DNA from: Bacteroidales bacterium
GTDB taxonomy: Bacteria > Bacteroidota > Bacteroidia > Bacteroidales > FEN-979
Direction of reading: 5' to 3'
Length of the DNA stretch: 64,000 nucleotides
NCBI GenBank assembly: GCA_023231005.1
Contig: JALNWG010000001.1
Coordinates: forward strand, 62,001 to 126,000
Shown: one piece after another, positions 17,271-27,166 of the stretch
Layout: each line of letters opens with the position of its first letter
Numbering within the stretch: position 1 is the stretch's first letter
The notes under the pieces: model-generated
Databases searched by the model: none
What the model was told of the DNA's origin: nothing
Seen by the model: only the letters and a program-made list of their open reading frames with translations
Made by a program: the position numbers and the translations under genes

Positions 17271-18950
17271 ATGAAAAAAATTTCCCTTCTAATTATCCTT
17301 TTTTTTCTGACTGTTGGTGGATTTTGCCAATCACAACGATTGGTTATTCTTGAAGAGTTTACCTCTTCAACCTGCGGTCCCTGTGCCAGTGTAAATCCAA
17401 CATTTCACAACTGGCAAGTACAGAATCCCGACAAATTCACTTCCATTTATTATCATGTAAACTGGCCAGCTGCCGGTGATCCGATGAACCTTGCAAATCC
17501 TCAGGAAAATGGAGCCCGGGTTTCTTACTATGGTGTAACCTATGTTCCGGAATCAAATCTCGATGGAAACTATTACAATGGCAGCGCCAATTCCTGGAAT
17601 ATGAACACGGTAAATGCCCGTTATGCGGTTCCTTCTCCCTTTGAGATCAATGTAAAACATCAGCTTTCATCCGGCGAGGATTCTGTTTTTTCGACCATGT
17701 TGGTGAAATGTACCCAGGCTGTTTCCGGATCACTTGTAGCGCACAATGTAATCATCGAAAAATGGATCCATTTTAACTCCCCTCCAGGCAGCAATGGAGA
17801 AAAGGATTTTTATAATGTTATGAAAAAAATGCTCCCGGGTAGTAATGGTACTACAATGCCGACTTCAATGGTTCCGGGTGATTATGTACTTCTTGAAGGA
17901 GCCTGGAAATTTGGAACGGTTTATGATAAAACCCAGATCGCAGCAGTTGGATTTGTTCAGGATAAAAGCACCAAAGAGATTCATCAATCGGCCAATAGTA
18001 CAACCGATGCCTTAATCATGCCATACAATACGGATTTACAGGTAATGGAAGTGAAAAATATTCCTACATACACTTGTAAAAACAAGATGACACCGATGGT
18101 TCAGATCCGGAACAATGGCAATAACACCATCACCAGCATGACAATACAATACCGGGTTAATGATGAAGCGATCAATACCTTTACCTGGAATGGATCACTT
18201 TCCACCCTTCAAAAAACGATCCTTACATTACCGGAAATTCAATACAACATTTTATCATCAAACATTTTAACGGTTTATACTTCAGGGCCCAATAGCATAG
18301 CTGATGAATATCCCAAGAACGACACGCTTAACTTTGCCTTTCATTCTTCTCCTGTTTCTACAGATAAAGTAAATCTTGTCCTGCGTACCGACAATGCCCC
18401 TCAGGATATCACCTGGGATGTGAAAAATTCACTGGGTGTGACCATCGATCAAGGCGGACCTTATGCATTGGCCAGTCATGCCTATTTGGATACCATCCAG
18501 CTTCCACAGTCCGATTGTTATACCTTTACGATTTATGATGCAGGAGGAAACGGAATTTGCTGTTCAAATGGAACCGGGGTATATGAGATCAATTCCGGTG
18601 GAACAATCATTAAACAAGGAGGACAATTCGGCTTTTCCGAGTCAAGTGAATTCTGGTTGGAATCCCCCACCTCAGTTAAAGAGTTTGACCATGCCACCGG
18701 GGTGAATATATTTCCCAATCCCTTTAACCAATCTGCCAACGTTTCTTTCTCTCTGGATACTCCGGCTAATGTAACCCTGACACTTTTCTCAGCCTTCGGA
18801 CAAAAAATCCAGACACGGACCTTGGGGCTTTTATCATCCGGGACTCACGAAACTGTTGTTGATGGCCAGGAATTAAAGCCAGGGATTTACATTTTGCAAC
18901 TCAATACAGGAACGAAAATTGAATCCAGAAAAGTCACGGTAATTCATTGA
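17271..18950 (+). CDS. Omp28-related thioredoxin-fold protein with T9SS sorting domain
   Basis: 559 residues. Signal peptide (MKKISLLIILFFLTVGGFCQ), then an Omp28-type thioredoxin-like domain with active-site motif FTSSTCGPCA (Cys35 and Cys38), a middle beta-sandwich region with NNGNNTITSMTIQYRVN typical of adhesion-type Ig-like modules, then a CUB-like segment (PQSDCYTFTIYDAGGNGICCSNG), and a type A CTD starting at FPNPFNQSANVSFSL and ending in KIESRKVTVIH. Likely a cell-surface oxidoreductase or binding protein, as for other Omp28 family members; the reaction is not established. Its 3' end overlaps the convergent Smr-domain gene by 7 bp. Confidence 0.85.
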   Translation: MKKISLLIILFFLTVGGFCQSQRLVILEEFTSSTCGPCASVNPTFHNWQVQNPDKFTSIYYHVNWPAAGDPMNLANPQENGARVSYYGVTYVPESNLDGNYYNGSANSWNMNTVNARYAVPSPFEINVKHQLSSGEDSVFSTMLVKCTQAVSGSLVAHNVIIEKWIHFNSPPGSNGEKDFYNVMKKMLPGSNGTTMPTSMVPGDYVLLEGAWKFGTVYDKTQIAAVGFVQDKSTKEIHQSANSTTDALIMPYNTDLQVMEVKNIPTYTCKNKMTPMVQIRNNGNNTITSMTIQYRVNDEAINTFTWNGSLSTLQKTILTLPEIQYNILSSNILTVYTSGPNSIADEYPKNDTLNFAFHSSPVSTDKVNLVLRTDNAPQDITWDVKNSLGVTIDQGGPYALASHAYLDTIQLPQSDCYTFTIYDAGGNGICCSNGTGVYEINSGGTIIKQGGQFGFSESSEFWLESPTSVKEFDHATGVNIFPNPFNQSANVSFSLDTPANVTLTLFSAFGQKIQTRTLGLLSSGTHETVVDGQELKPGIYILQLNTGTKIESRKVTVIH

Positions 18951-20005
18951 TTGTTATGCGGGAGCCTGATTTCAAGGGCCCCCACACCATAAGTGGACAT
19001 GGGGGCATCGAAATATTCGAGGCCCTCTTGCTTTTTTAGCTCTTCGATCAACACTTTTCTGAGAACTCCATTGCCTACCCCATGAATGAAGGTAACTTTT
19101 GAAAAATGATTGACCATGGCAGAGTCGAGACATTGCAGAAAATAAGATTTCTGAAATTCAAGGATCTCGGATTTCTCCAGATTGGCCGGGTCTTCGACCA
19201 GTTCATGAATGTGCAGGTCAATCACTGCTTCCCTCGGAGCAACCTGAAACCTGGAAATCAAACTTTTCGGAATGGTTCCTCCTTGCTGGATTTCCTTTGT
19301 CTCCTTTGATTTAACTTGTTCTCTCTCATTGAGATGATCGGTGAGGGAAAGAACTTTGATCACCAAACCCTTGGCCTGGATAACCTGATTATACCGGTAA
19401 TTGCCCTCTTTGAAGAATTTTTTACCCTCTATTCTGAATTCAGAATTGAAAGGAGAAATTACGAATGATGATTGCTCTTTATGGAACAAAAATTGAAGGT
19501 ATCCTTCGGTCCAATGGGTTAACTGTTCTCTGTTAAGCGTATCAATCAGCAATTTCGAATCGGGAAAGAGACTGCCATAATCCCGGCCTTCATAATGATT
19601 CAGGGCTGTTTTTAAAAATATATTGTACAAAACATCATATCCACTGTTGTTGATCAGAAAAATATCGACCAAGCCGGTAATCAGCCATTTTTGGTCATGG
19701 GGAACAAAAGCAAGGAAAATTTCTTCCGATTTCCGATCTTTTACAATTTGTGAAGAAAGGGTGCTGGTACGCTCGTCATCCGGTTCTTCAGGTGAGCTTT
19801 CCGGAGGAAGTACAATATCATAATGCGATTCAAAAAAACGACCTGCCGCATCCTTGGGATCAATTTTGATCAATTCGCTCATCAGGGTTGGAATTTCAAA
19901 CCCATCTTCAATCATAATACTAACCATCCGGCTATCAATGACACGAGCCACAATTCCTCCACCGGAGGCATTCAGAAATTTTACTTTATCGCCAACTTCA
20001 AGCAT
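18944..20005 (-). CDS. DUF2027 and Smr domain protein
   Basis: 353 residues, cytoplasmic (no signal peptide). The N-terminus, VGDKVKFLNASGGGIVARVID, is a small beta-barrel (KOW/Tudor-like) found in DUF2027 proteins. The middle is a beta-sandwich. The C-terminal Smr domain (about 262-353) has VIDLHIHELVED and VTFIHGVGNGVLRKVLIEEL, the D-L-H and G-x-G-x-G-x-L-R signatures. Smr domains are DNA or RNA nicking/binding modules, as in MutS2 C-termini. The combination is characteristic of Bacteroidota and its role is not known, with RNA or ribosome-associated cleavage a reasonable guess. Confidence 0.85.
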   Translation of the reverse strand: MLEVGDKVKFLNASGGGIVARVIDSRMVSIMIEDGFEIPTLMSELIKIDPKDAAGRFFESHYDIVLPPESSPEEPDDERTSTLSSQIVKDRKSEEIFLAFVPHDQKWLITGLVDIFLINNSGYDVLYNIFLKTALNHYEGRDYGSLFPDSKLLIDTLNREQLTHWTEGYLQFLFHKEQSSFVISPFNSEFRIEGKKFFKEGNYRYNQVIQAKGLVIKVLSLTDHLNEREQVKSKETKEIQQGGTIPKSLISRFQVAPREAVIDLHIHELVEDPANLEKSEILEFQKSYFLQCLDSAMVNHFSKVTFIHGVGNGVLRKVLIEELKKQEGLEYFDAPMSTYGVGALEIRLPHNNQ

Positions 20006-20034
20006 ATCAAAAGTGTATTAAGTAAATTATTATG

Positions 20035-20042
20035 CAAAGATA
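20035..20042 (-). promoter_or_regulatory. Candidate -7 box of the Smr-domain gene
   Basis: TATCTTTG on the minus strand, 29 bp before the start codon. No -33 TTG at normal distance. Confidence 0.4.
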
Positions 20043-20170
20043 GGCAGGAATAATTTATAGACTGCTTAGACTTGCAAAGCTCTTTGATAAGAGGTGTTGA
20101 TGGAGCCTCGACCGATGGGCAATTAAAAAAAGTATTAACTTGCGCCCAATATTAACCAAAAAAATTCATT

Positions 20171-21400
20171 ATGAGGAGAATTTCCATCCTGCTGCTATTT
20201 GTATGTTTAGCAGCGACCATGTCGTTTGGCGGCGGTTACCAGGTAGGGTTACACAGCATACGGAACATCGGTATGGGACTTATCGGGACCTCGTTGAGCA
20301 ACGATGCCAGCAGTTTGTTTTACAATCCGGGGGGTGCTCCATTTGTCAATGAAAAATGGAGTTTTTCCGGAGGAATTAGTTTTGTTTTTGCCCGGTCTAC
20401 TTTCCAGGCAAAAGATGTTAACTATCAGGCAACAATGAAACACGAACTGAATCTTCCTTTTTATTTTTATGCTGCTTACAAACCCACGAAAAATCTTAGT
20501 GTCGGGTTAGCTGTCAATACTCCATACGGAAACCGGCTGTCCTGGGATGATACCTGGAAAGGCCGCTACCTGATCCAAAACCTTTCCTTTAAAGCCATGA
20601 CTTTTCAGCCCACTATCTCTTATAAATTTAAGGATATTGTCGGAATCGGGATCGGGCTCGTTTATGCGTATGGCACCGTAGATTTAAATAAAGCAATTCC
20701 ATTGGAAAGCGCCAGCGGCGACGGAACCCTCCACATCAATGGAACTACCGGACATTTTGGTTTCAACGCCGGGATCATGGTGCATCCGGTGAAGGGACTC
20801 AGTGTGGGAGTAGACTACCGCTCTAAAATTGAAATGAAAGTAAAAGGAGCCACCGCTACCTTTAATGTTCCCCAATCATTACGCGCGCAATTTCCTGAAA
20901 ACAAAGTAGATGTAATGCTACCATTGCCTGCTAACCTTGATTTCGGTGCCTCTTATACATTTGGAAAGAACAACCAGTGGATGGTCGGAATTAACCTGTG
21001 TTATGTTTTCTGGAACACGTATGATTCTCTGGTCTTCGATTTTGAAACCAAAACCAGCGCTGTAGGAAGAACAGCAAACCCGGCCATGTATGAAAGCAGG
21101 CTGATTGAACGCATCGGAGTAGAATATAAGATCAATAATATGGTGGCGGTCCGTTTGGGCGGATACTATGATCCCTCCCCTGTACCTACTGAATACATGA
21201 ACCCCCAAACTCCAAGTGTGAACGAAACCGGGATCACTTGCGGACTTTCACTGTATCCGACTAAAGGATTATGCATCGATGCTGCATTCCTATATCTGAT
21301 GGGTGCAACTAAAGAAGGTACATACAGCCCCGACAATTTTGCCGGCACCTACCGTACAGGGTTCAATATTCCGGGTATTGGCTTAACCTACAATTTTTAA
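20171..21400 (+). CDS. OmpP1/FadL-family outer-membrane transporter
   Basis: 409 residues. Signal peptide (MRRISILLLFVCLAATMSFG) and the FadL N-terminal hatch region: SIRNIGMGLIGTSLSNDASSLFYNPG, with N-P-G typical of the family. Repeated amphipathic strands follow and the last residues, GIGLTYNF, end in Phe as outer-membrane barrels do. FadL proteins take up long-chain fatty acids or other hydrophobic compounds. The next gene, 20 bp downstream, is a GDSL lipoprotein; the pairing suggests release and uptake of a lipid-derived product. Confidence 0.9.
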   Translation: MRRISILLLFVCLAATMSFGGGYQVGLHSIRNIGMGLIGTSLSNDASSLFYNPGGAPFVNEKWSFSGGISFVFARSTFQAKDVNYQATMKHELNLPFYFYAAYKPTKNLSVGLAVNTPYGNRLSWDDTWKGRYLIQNLSFKAMTFQPTISYKFKDIVGIGIGLVYAYGTVDLNKAIPLESASGDGTLHINGTTGHFGFNAGIMVHPVKGLSVGVDYRSKIEMKVKGATATFNVPQSLRAQFPENKVDVMLPLPANLDFGASYTFGKNNQWMVGINLCYVFWNTYDSLVFDFETKTSAVGRTANPAMYESRLIERIGVEYKINNMVAVRLGGYYDPSPVPTEYMNPQTPSVNETGITCGLSLYPTKGLCIDAAFLYLMGATKEGTYSPDNFAGTYRTGFNIPGIGLTYNF

Positions 21401-21420
21401 CTTATTAAAATAAGAACATT

Positions 21421-22812
21421 ATGAAAAAAATTCTTTTCATCATATTGTCCCTGACCTTTCTCACAGCTTGTGAGCGAAAAATCGATGAATTTGCTTCCAA
21501 TGCCAATGGCATCAACTTTTCGAAGTTTGTAGCCGTCGGAAATTCAATGACTGCGGGTTTTGCCGATGCCGCTCTATATCGTTCGGGACAACAGAATTCC
21601 ATCCCCAACATTATGGCTACCCAATTTCAGACTGTGGGGGGTGGTGAATTCCGTCAACCTTTAATCGGAACTGAGGATGGTGTTGGCGTTAACGTGATTC
21701 CGGGAGGGGTTTATTGCACTTCCAAGCTGGCATTGAAGATCATTCCTGATGTTGATTGCCAAGGCACTCCGTTGGGCACTTCTTCACTGAAACCATCTTT
21801 TGTTTTGACCAACCCCGATCAAAATATGCTCAAACAACAATTGCTTGCTGCTCCCTCCGTTCCAGGTCCATATAACAACATGGGAATTTCAGGATTGACT
21901 TTATTGGCCGCTTTTATGCCAGGATATGCTGCCTATAACCCCTATTATGGACGTTTTGCCAGTACTGCCTCCTCTTCCGTGATTGGTGAAGCAGCAGCCC
22001 AGCAACCCACTTTCTTCATGTTATGGTTGGGCGACAACGATGCCCTCTCCTCCGCATTGAATGGAACAGATATACAGATTACTCCTGCCGACACTTTTGC
22101 CAAATATTACCCAATGGCAGTCGTTGCCCTGCAACAATCCGGAAACAATCCTAAGGGGGTCATAGCCACTATTCCCGATATCACCAGTCTCCCTTTCTTT
22201 ACGACCATCTCGAAACAACTTCCATACAATGGTGTAACTCTCAATGCGGAACAAGCTTCAGGTCTCAACATCTTATATACGATGTATGGTCACAGCGATA
22301 TCGTTTGGCATGAAGGTCAGAATCCTTTTGTATATGTTAAAAGTAACGGCAAATGGGCACAGATGCAAGATGGGGATCTTTTTCTGCTTACCGTGCCCAC
22401 CGATTCAATCAAATGTAAAGGGATGGGAATCGCCGATCAAAGTGCACAGCCCTTTCCGAAACCCTATCCAATTCCAGGAAAATTTATTCTCGATAAAACA
22501 GAACAAACTAACATTCAAACAGCTATTGCCCAATATAATTTTATCATCAAAGGAGTTGCAACATCTCAAAATCTTGCACTGGCTGACATGAATGCCTATC
22601 TAAAAACGCTTAGTTCCGGGTTGATATTCGATGGAATTAAGTTTTCTACTACCTTCGTAACCGGAGGGTTGTTCTCTACGGATGGAGTTCACCTAAATCC
22701 AAGAGGAAATGCCATTGCGGCCAATTATTTCATCCAGGCGATTAATTCACATTATGGATGTCAGATTCCGCAGGCAAACATAACTGAATATAAGGGATTG
22801 GTGTTCCCATAA
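21421..22812 (+). CDS. SGNH/GDSL hydrolase lipoprotein
   Basis: 463 residues. A lipoprotein signal peptide ends in LTAC (Cys17). SGNH blocks are visible: block I VAVGNSMTAGF with nucleophile Ser42, block III WLGDNDAL with G-x-N-D variant G-D-N-D, and block V TDGVHLNPRGN with the D-x-x-H dyad. A family of esterases or lipases acting on lipids or acylated sugars; here it is predicted to be anchored in the outer membrane or periplasm. It follows the FadL homologue by 20 bp, which is the usual Bacteroidota pair. Substrate unknown. Confidence 0.88.
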   Translation: MKKILFIILSLTFLTACERKIDEFASNANGINFSKFVAVGNSMTAGFADAALYRSGQQNSIPNIMATQFQTVGGGEFRQPLIGTEDGVGVNVIPGGVYCTSKLALKIIPDVDCQGTPLGTSSLKPSFVLTNPDQNMLKQQLLAAPSVPGPYNNMGISGLTLLAAFMPGYAAYNPYYGRFASTASSSVIGEAAAQQPTFFMLWLGDNDALSSALNGTDIQITPADTFAKYYPMAVVALQQSGNNPKGVIATIPDITSLPFFTTISKQLPYNGVTLNAEQASGLNILYTMYGHSDIVWHEGQNPFVYVKSNGKWAQMQDGDLFLLTVPTDSIKCKGMGIADQSAQPFPKPYPIPGKFILDKTEQTNIQTAIAQYNFIIKGVATSQNLALADMNAYLKTLSSGLIFDGIKFSTTFVTGGLFSTDGVHLNPRGNAIAANYFIQAINSHYGCQIPQANITEYKGLVFP

Positions 22813-22825
22813 AATGATAACGAAA

Positions 22826-23416
22826 TTATTTCGCGTGGGCGCTGTTTAACCACTTTCCCATTTTTGCAGCGGCACGGCCACGATGACTGATTCCATTTTT
22901 TAAGTATGGTGGCATCTGGGCAAAGGATTGTGAATAGCCATCCGGAACAAAAACAGGATCATAACCAAACCCGTCCTTTCCGGCTCTTACAGTCGTGATT
23001 TTTCCATCTACCCTGCCGACAAACTGATGTTCGTTTCCTTCTATAATCAGACTAAAAACGCAACGGAAACAGGCTCTCCGGTTTTCAATTCCATCAAGTT
23101 CTTTCAGGATTTTTTCGATGTTATCGTTAAAATTACAACCCACTCCTGCATAGCGGGCAGAGAATACCCCCGGACGACCGTTCAGCGCTTCGATTTCCAA
23201 TCCGGTATCGTCGGCAAAGCAGTTTTTCCCCGTCATAGTATAGATAAACCGTGCCTTTTGTGAGGCATTTCCTTCTAAAGTATCCGCCGTTTCCGGGATA
23301 TCTGTTTCTATTCCCAAATCCTGTAAACTCAAAATATGGAACTCCGACCCCAATATCTCCTGAATTTCCCGGAGCTTGTGCATATTATTCGTCGCAAAAA
23401 CCAAATTATGTACCAT
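22826..23416 (-). CDS. rdgB: XTP/dITP diphosphatase
   Basis: Removes non-canonical purine triphosphates (ITP, dITP, XTP) before they enter nucleic acids. 196 residues, normal length. LVFATNNMHKLREIQEIL (N-terminal substrate site), CFADDTGLEIEALNGRPGVFSARYAG (the central D-D-T/S-G-L motif) and DGFGYDPVFVPDG are all present, as is SHRGRAAAKM near the C-terminus. It is 29 bp downstream of ddl on the same strand. Confidence 0.96.
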   Translation of the reverse strand: MVHNLVFATNNMHKLREIQEILGSEFHILSLQDLGIETDIPETADTLEGNASQKARFIYTMTGKNCFADDTGLEIEALNGRPGVFSARYAGVGCNFNDNIEKILKELDGIENRRACFRCVFSLIIEGNEHQFVGRVDGKITTVRAGKDGFGYDPVFVPDGYSQSFAQMPPYLKNGISHRGRAAAKMGKWLNSAHAK

Positions 23417-23445
23417 TCATCTTTTAATTATCAACTGATTAAATC

Positions 23446-24426
23446 TTAACTCCTCACTTCTAATTCCTCTTCGATCATGTTCGTGATCAGTTCTGTAAAA
23501 CTCCATCCATTTGCCTGAGCCATTTTTGGTACAATGCTAGCCGCGGAAAGCCCCGGAACGGTATTGACTTCCAGAAAATAAAACTTCTTTCCGGTAAAAA
23601 TGTAATCGAAGCGAACAACCCCTTTACAATTCAATTTCAAATAAAGTAATTTGGAGATTTCCTGACATTTTTCGGATGTAGTTTCTGGAATATGTGCAGG
23701 AACAATTTCATCCGACATTCCTTTTTTATACTTCGCCTCAAAATCAAAATATTCCTTTTTAGGGATGATTTCCGTAATGGGCAGCGCCACAATTTTTCCT
23801 TTGGTTCTAAGTACTCCGCAGGTCAATTCACGACCCGGAATATACTCTTCAACCAGAATTTCCACGTCTTCCCGAAAAGCCATGTCGAGGGCAGCGTTCA
23901 GCTCACTTTTCTGGTTTACTTTCGACATTCCAACACTCGACCCCCCATTGTTGGGCTTTACAAAAAACGGAAGCGTTAACTCTTTCAGAATTTGGGCCCC
24001 CGAAAGTTTTTCTTCCCTGAACAAATGGAGTGAACGAGCAGTATTTATGCCATAAGAAGCAACCACCTGTTTGCAAAAGTTTTTATTGAAAGTAAGCGCA
24101 GAAGTGGTCACATCACAGGAAGTAAAAGGAATTCCGAGCATCTCAAAATAGCCCTGGAGTTTCCCGTTTTCACCAGGAGTGCCATGAATGGCATTAAATA
24201 CGATATCGAAAATTATCTTGCGGTGCCCAATGGTCAAGCTAAAATCGTTTTTATCGATAGGAAAACACTTTCGTCCGATCCGATAATTCCATTTTTTCCC
24301 TTTGATTTCGATCAGAAAGGGAGCATACTTTTCCAGATCGATATTCAGCTCCACTTGCTTCCCGCTTTTCATGGAGATTCCATACTCTCCGGAGTCCCCT
24401 CCGGCAACAATAGCAACATTCAGCAT
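23446..24426 (-). CDS. ddl: D-alanine--D-alanine ligase
   Basis: ATP-dependent formation of D-Ala-D-Ala for peptidoglycan. 326 residues. The N-terminus VAIVAGGDSGEYGISMKSG is the Ddl glycine/Glu-Ser region. ATP-grasp core includes LPFFVKPNNGGSSVGMSKV and VEEYIPGRELTCGVL. The Mg and substrate site is FYFLEVNTVPGLSAASIVPKMA. Complete. It is divergent from the PASTA-domain gene, which also concerns the cell wall. Confidence 0.96.
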   Translation of the reverse strand: MLNVAIVAGGDSGEYGISMKSGKQVELNIDLEKYAPFLIEIKGKKWNYRIGRKCFPIDKNDFSLTIGHRKIIFDIVFNAIHGTPGENGKLQGYFEMLGIPFTSCDVTTSALTFNKNFCKQVVASYGINTARSLHLFREEKLSGAQILKELTLPFFVKPNNGGSSVGMSKVNQKSELNAALDMAFREDVEILVEEYIPGRELTCGVLRTKGKIVALPITEIIPKKEYFDFEAKYKKGMSDEIVPAHIPETTSEKCQEISKLLYLKLNCKGVVRFDYIFTGKKFYFLEVNTVPGLSAASIVPKMAQANGWSFTELITNMIEEELEVRS

Positions 24427-24446
24427 AACGACAGTTTTAAGAGAAA

Positions 24447-24474
24447 CAAAATTAATTTTTTTTCAGTAAATTTG
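24447..24474. promoter_or_regulatory. Divergent -7 boxes between ddl and the PASTA gene
   Basis: Minus strand: TAATTTTG (24447-24454), 20 bp before ddl. Plus strand: TAAATTTG (24467-24474), 59 bp before the PASTA gene. Both fit TAnnTTTG but lack a good -33 TTG. Confidence 0.4.
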
Positions 24475-24533
24475 TTGTTTCCTCCGTTTCGATAATAAAA
24501 CGGGCAATTTAAGGTTATTAATATAAACAAAAC

Positions 24534-25124
24534 ATGGGTTTTTTACAATTCCTGTTTTCAAAAAAATTTCTGAAACATTTTCTGATTGCAATTGGAGTTA
24601 CTGTGATATTAATATTGATCACGTTACAATCGCTTTCCTGGTACACAAAACATAATGACTATATCATTGTTCCAGATTTCCGGGGAATGCAGGCTCAGGA
24701 TATAATGAATAGCCCAGACTATAAAAATTATCAGTTTTCAGTGATTGATTCGGTTTTTGATATGGATAAGACCAAGGGATCTATTTTGACTCAGGATCCT
24801 TTTCCAGGCTCCAAAGTTAAAAAGAACAGAACCGTTTATATTTCCATCACATCTATTATTCCGGAAAAGACCACCATGCCTGATCTTCATGATTTAACTT
24901 TGCGCCAGGCACAATCCATGCTGGAATCAGCCGGACTTAAAATGGGAAAACTTTTGTATATCCGCTCTTTCGATGAAGATGCTGTTCAAAACCAGCTGTT
25001 TCATGGCAAACCCATCAAAACCGGAACGAGTCTTGACAAAGGGTCATTCATCGATTTAACGGTTGGAATGGGAGCAAAAGCAATGGAAAGGCAGATTGAT
25101 TCAAATGAGCGTGACGCAAATTAG
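24534..25124 (+). CDS. Membrane-anchored PASTA-domain protein
   Basis: 196 residues: a short N-terminus, one transmembrane helix (about 14-34, FLIAIGVTVILILITLQSL), then two PASTA domains on the periplasmic side. The first is IIVPDFRGMQAQDIM ... ILTQDPFPGSKVKKNRTVYISI. The second is TTMPDLHDLTLRQAQSMLESAGLKMGKLL ... GTSLDKGSFIDLTVGMG. PASTA modules bind uncross-linked peptidoglycan in Ser/Thr kinases and penicillin-binding proteins; here there is no kinase or transpeptidase domain. It faces ddl across a divergent promoter, which supports a wall-sensing or wall-binding role, by inference. Confidence 0.88.
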   Translation: MGFLQFLFSKKFLKHFLIAIGVTVILILITLQSLSWYTKHNDYIIVPDFRGMQAQDIMNSPDYKNYQFSVIDSVFDMDKTKGSILTQDPFPGSKVKKNRTVYISITSIIPEKTTMPDLHDLTLRQAQSMLESAGLKMGKLLYIRSFDEDAVQNQLFHGKPIKTGTSLDKGSFIDLTVGMGAKAMERQIDSNERDAN

Positions 25125-25173
25125 AAAGTGAGCTAAGATTAATAAATGTTAAGTGTTTAGAATTAAAAGTTTA

Positions 25174-27147
25174 ATGATGCGGGATTTCCTTTTCACTTTT
25201 ATTTTTTTAATGGGTAGTATTTTCACCTTTGCCCAGGAGGTAGTCACCGGATTACAGATAAATGCGGTAGTTCAGAAAAAGGCGTTGGAGGTTGCCCGGG
25301 TAAAGAGTGCTTCTCTTTGGGCTGACACCACCCCGATCAATTTGCCTTTTTTTGATGATTTCTCTGCAAATGGCGTTTTTCCTTCGCCCCTGCGCTGGAG
25401 CGACCGGTATGCATTTGAAAATACTGATTTTCCTGTCTATCCTGTTAATCTGGGGGCAATCACGCTGGATGCGATCAATGATTCCGGATATTTCTATTCC
25501 CGGGCCGTTCCCGGACCCGCCGGGTGGATTGCCGATCACCTGACTTCCCGTTTCATCCGGTTGGACTCAATTTTCAATCCCACCCCCCACGCACTCTCCC
25601 CTGCCGATTCTGTTTATCTCAGTTTTTTTTATCAACCTCAAGGAAGAGGCAGAGCACCGCAAGCCAAGGATTCACTTATCCTCCGGTTCTTAGTAAAACC
25701 AGCCCACGATAGTATAACCCCAACCGATACCCTTAAAATTCCAGATCAATGGAAAAAAATCTGGTTTTCCAAGGGAATGTCGCTCGACACCTTTTACCTG
25801 AATAATAACCGATATTTCCTGCAAGTAATGATTCCCATTACCGACTCCCAATTTTTCATCAAGAAATTCCAGTTTCAGTTTATCAATTATGTAAGCCTTG
25901 CCAGTTCCGCTCAACCAAGCTGGCAATGCAACTCAGATCAGTGGAACCTCGACAACATCTATCTGAATGTGGGACGAAACCAATATGATACGGTTCGCCC
26001 TGAAATCCGGTTCATTGATCGTCCTCCATCTTTACTCCAGCGATATGAATCAATGCCCTATCCGCAATATTGCAATGACCCCACCAACGAGATCCGCGAT
26101 ACCATAGATATGCTGATCAGCAACCGGGATGTTGTGCCTCATTTATCATCCTATAACTATTATGTTACTTCAACCACCGGCACTTTCAACAAATCTTACA
26201 GTGGTGGTAACTATAGAATTGAACCTTTTTATACTGATGGATATGTTACATATCAACCCTTTGCTCATCCACCAGTTCCTTTCCTTTATCCCATCAGTTC
26301 AGCCGACAGCGCTGTTTTTTTAATGAAACACGTGGTTCACGATATTACTCCGGGATCTCTCCTGGGAGATACGATTCAAGCATATCAGAAGTTTTACAAT
26401 TATTATGCCTACGATGATGGGACTGCGGAAGCAAGTTATGGACTGACCCCAGCCGGATCGCAATTAGCTTATCGCTTTCGGCTCAATAAATCGCCAGATA
26501 CCTTACGGGCCATTCAAATGTTCTTTAACCGGACCCTCAGCAATCAAAGCCAGCAATGGTTTTACCTGTGCGTATGGAACGACAATGCCGGACAACCTGG
26601 CGATACCATATATTCCGATCTTGTCATGCCCTGGTATGCCGATTCTATCAACAAATTTGTTACCTTTCATCTGTATCGTCCACTTGCCATTACAGGTACG
26701 TTTTATGTAGGATGGATACAAACAACCGATGACAATTTATGTGTCGGCTTTGACCAGTATAACAACAATCAGAGTGAGATATTTTTCAATTGTATTGGAT
26801 TGTGGGAGAACTCCTTTCAATCCGGTTCTCTGATGATCCGACCGGTTGTTGGGAAGCCCATTCCACTTGGAATGAATGAAACCACTCTAAGTAGATTCGG
26901 GATAGATATCTATCCCAATCCATGTTCCGGCAGTTATCTCCATCTCAGAATATCCAACCCGGAAGGATTAAAAAAAATCGTTCCAACTACAGTAACGGTG
27001 ACCAATATGTTTGGTCAGACACTTATTAAAACAGCTTTCACTGAGCTCCTGAATGTATCAGGATGGCCTGGGGGGATCTATCTGCTTACCCTTACTGATG
27101 GATTCGGCACACGGTTATGTACTTCAAAATTCATCCTTACACAATAG
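25174..27147 (+). CDS. Large secreted protein with T9SS sorting domain
   Basis: 657 residues from the ATG at 25174, which begins a proper signal peptide (MMRDFLFTFIFLMGSIFTFAQ); a GTG at 25153 would only add seven polar residues. The body is a set of beta-sandwich domains, including FFDDFSANGVFPSPLRWSDRYAFENTDFPV, resembling MAM/jelly-roll-like modules in other Bacteroidota cargo, and AYDDGTAEASYGL. The CTD is at the end: IDIYPNPCSGSYLHLRIS ... GGIYLLTLTDGFGTRLCTSKFILTQ. The function is unknown. It lies between the PASTA gene (49 bp) and the pseudouridine synthase (19 bp), so a single transcript is likely. Confidence 0.85.
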   Translation: MMRDFLFTFIFLMGSIFTFAQEVVTGLQINAVVQKKALEVARVKSASLWADTTPINLPFFDDFSANGVFPSPLRWSDRYAFENTDFPVYPVNLGAITLDAINDSGYFYSRAVPGPAGWIADHLTSRFIRLDSIFNPTPHALSPADSVYLSFFYQPQGRGRAPQAKDSLILRFLVKPAHDSITPTDTLKIPDQWKKIWFSKGMSLDTFYLNNNRYFLQVMIPITDSQFFIKKFQFQFINYVSLASSAQPSWQCNSDQWNLDNIYLNVGRNQYDTVRPEIRFIDRPPSLLQRYESMPYPQYCNDPTNEIRDTIDMLISNRDVVPHLSSYNYYVTSTTGTFNKSYSGGNYRIEPFYTDGYVTYQPFAHPPVPFLYPISSADSAVFLMKHVVHDITPGSLLGDTIQAYQKFYNYYAYDDGTAEASYGLTPAGSQLAYRFRLNKSPDTLRAIQMFFNRTLSNQSQQWFYLCVWNDNAGQPGDTIYSDLVMPWYADSINKFVTFHLYRPLAITGTFYVGWIQTTDDNLCVGFDQYNNNQSEIFFNCIGLWENSFQSGSLMIRPVVGKPIPLGMNETTLSRFGIDIYPNPCSGSYLHLRISNPEGLKKIVPTTVTVTNMFGQTLIKTAFTELLNVSGWPGGIYLLTLTDGFGTRLCTSKFILTQ

Positions 27148-27166
27148 CTTCTCTCTTTCCAATTTT

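Noticed and set aside
27053..27166. Longer start for the pseudouridine synthase
   Set aside because: The extra 38 residues overlap the end of the T9SS cargo gene and are not like an S4-domain N-terminus.
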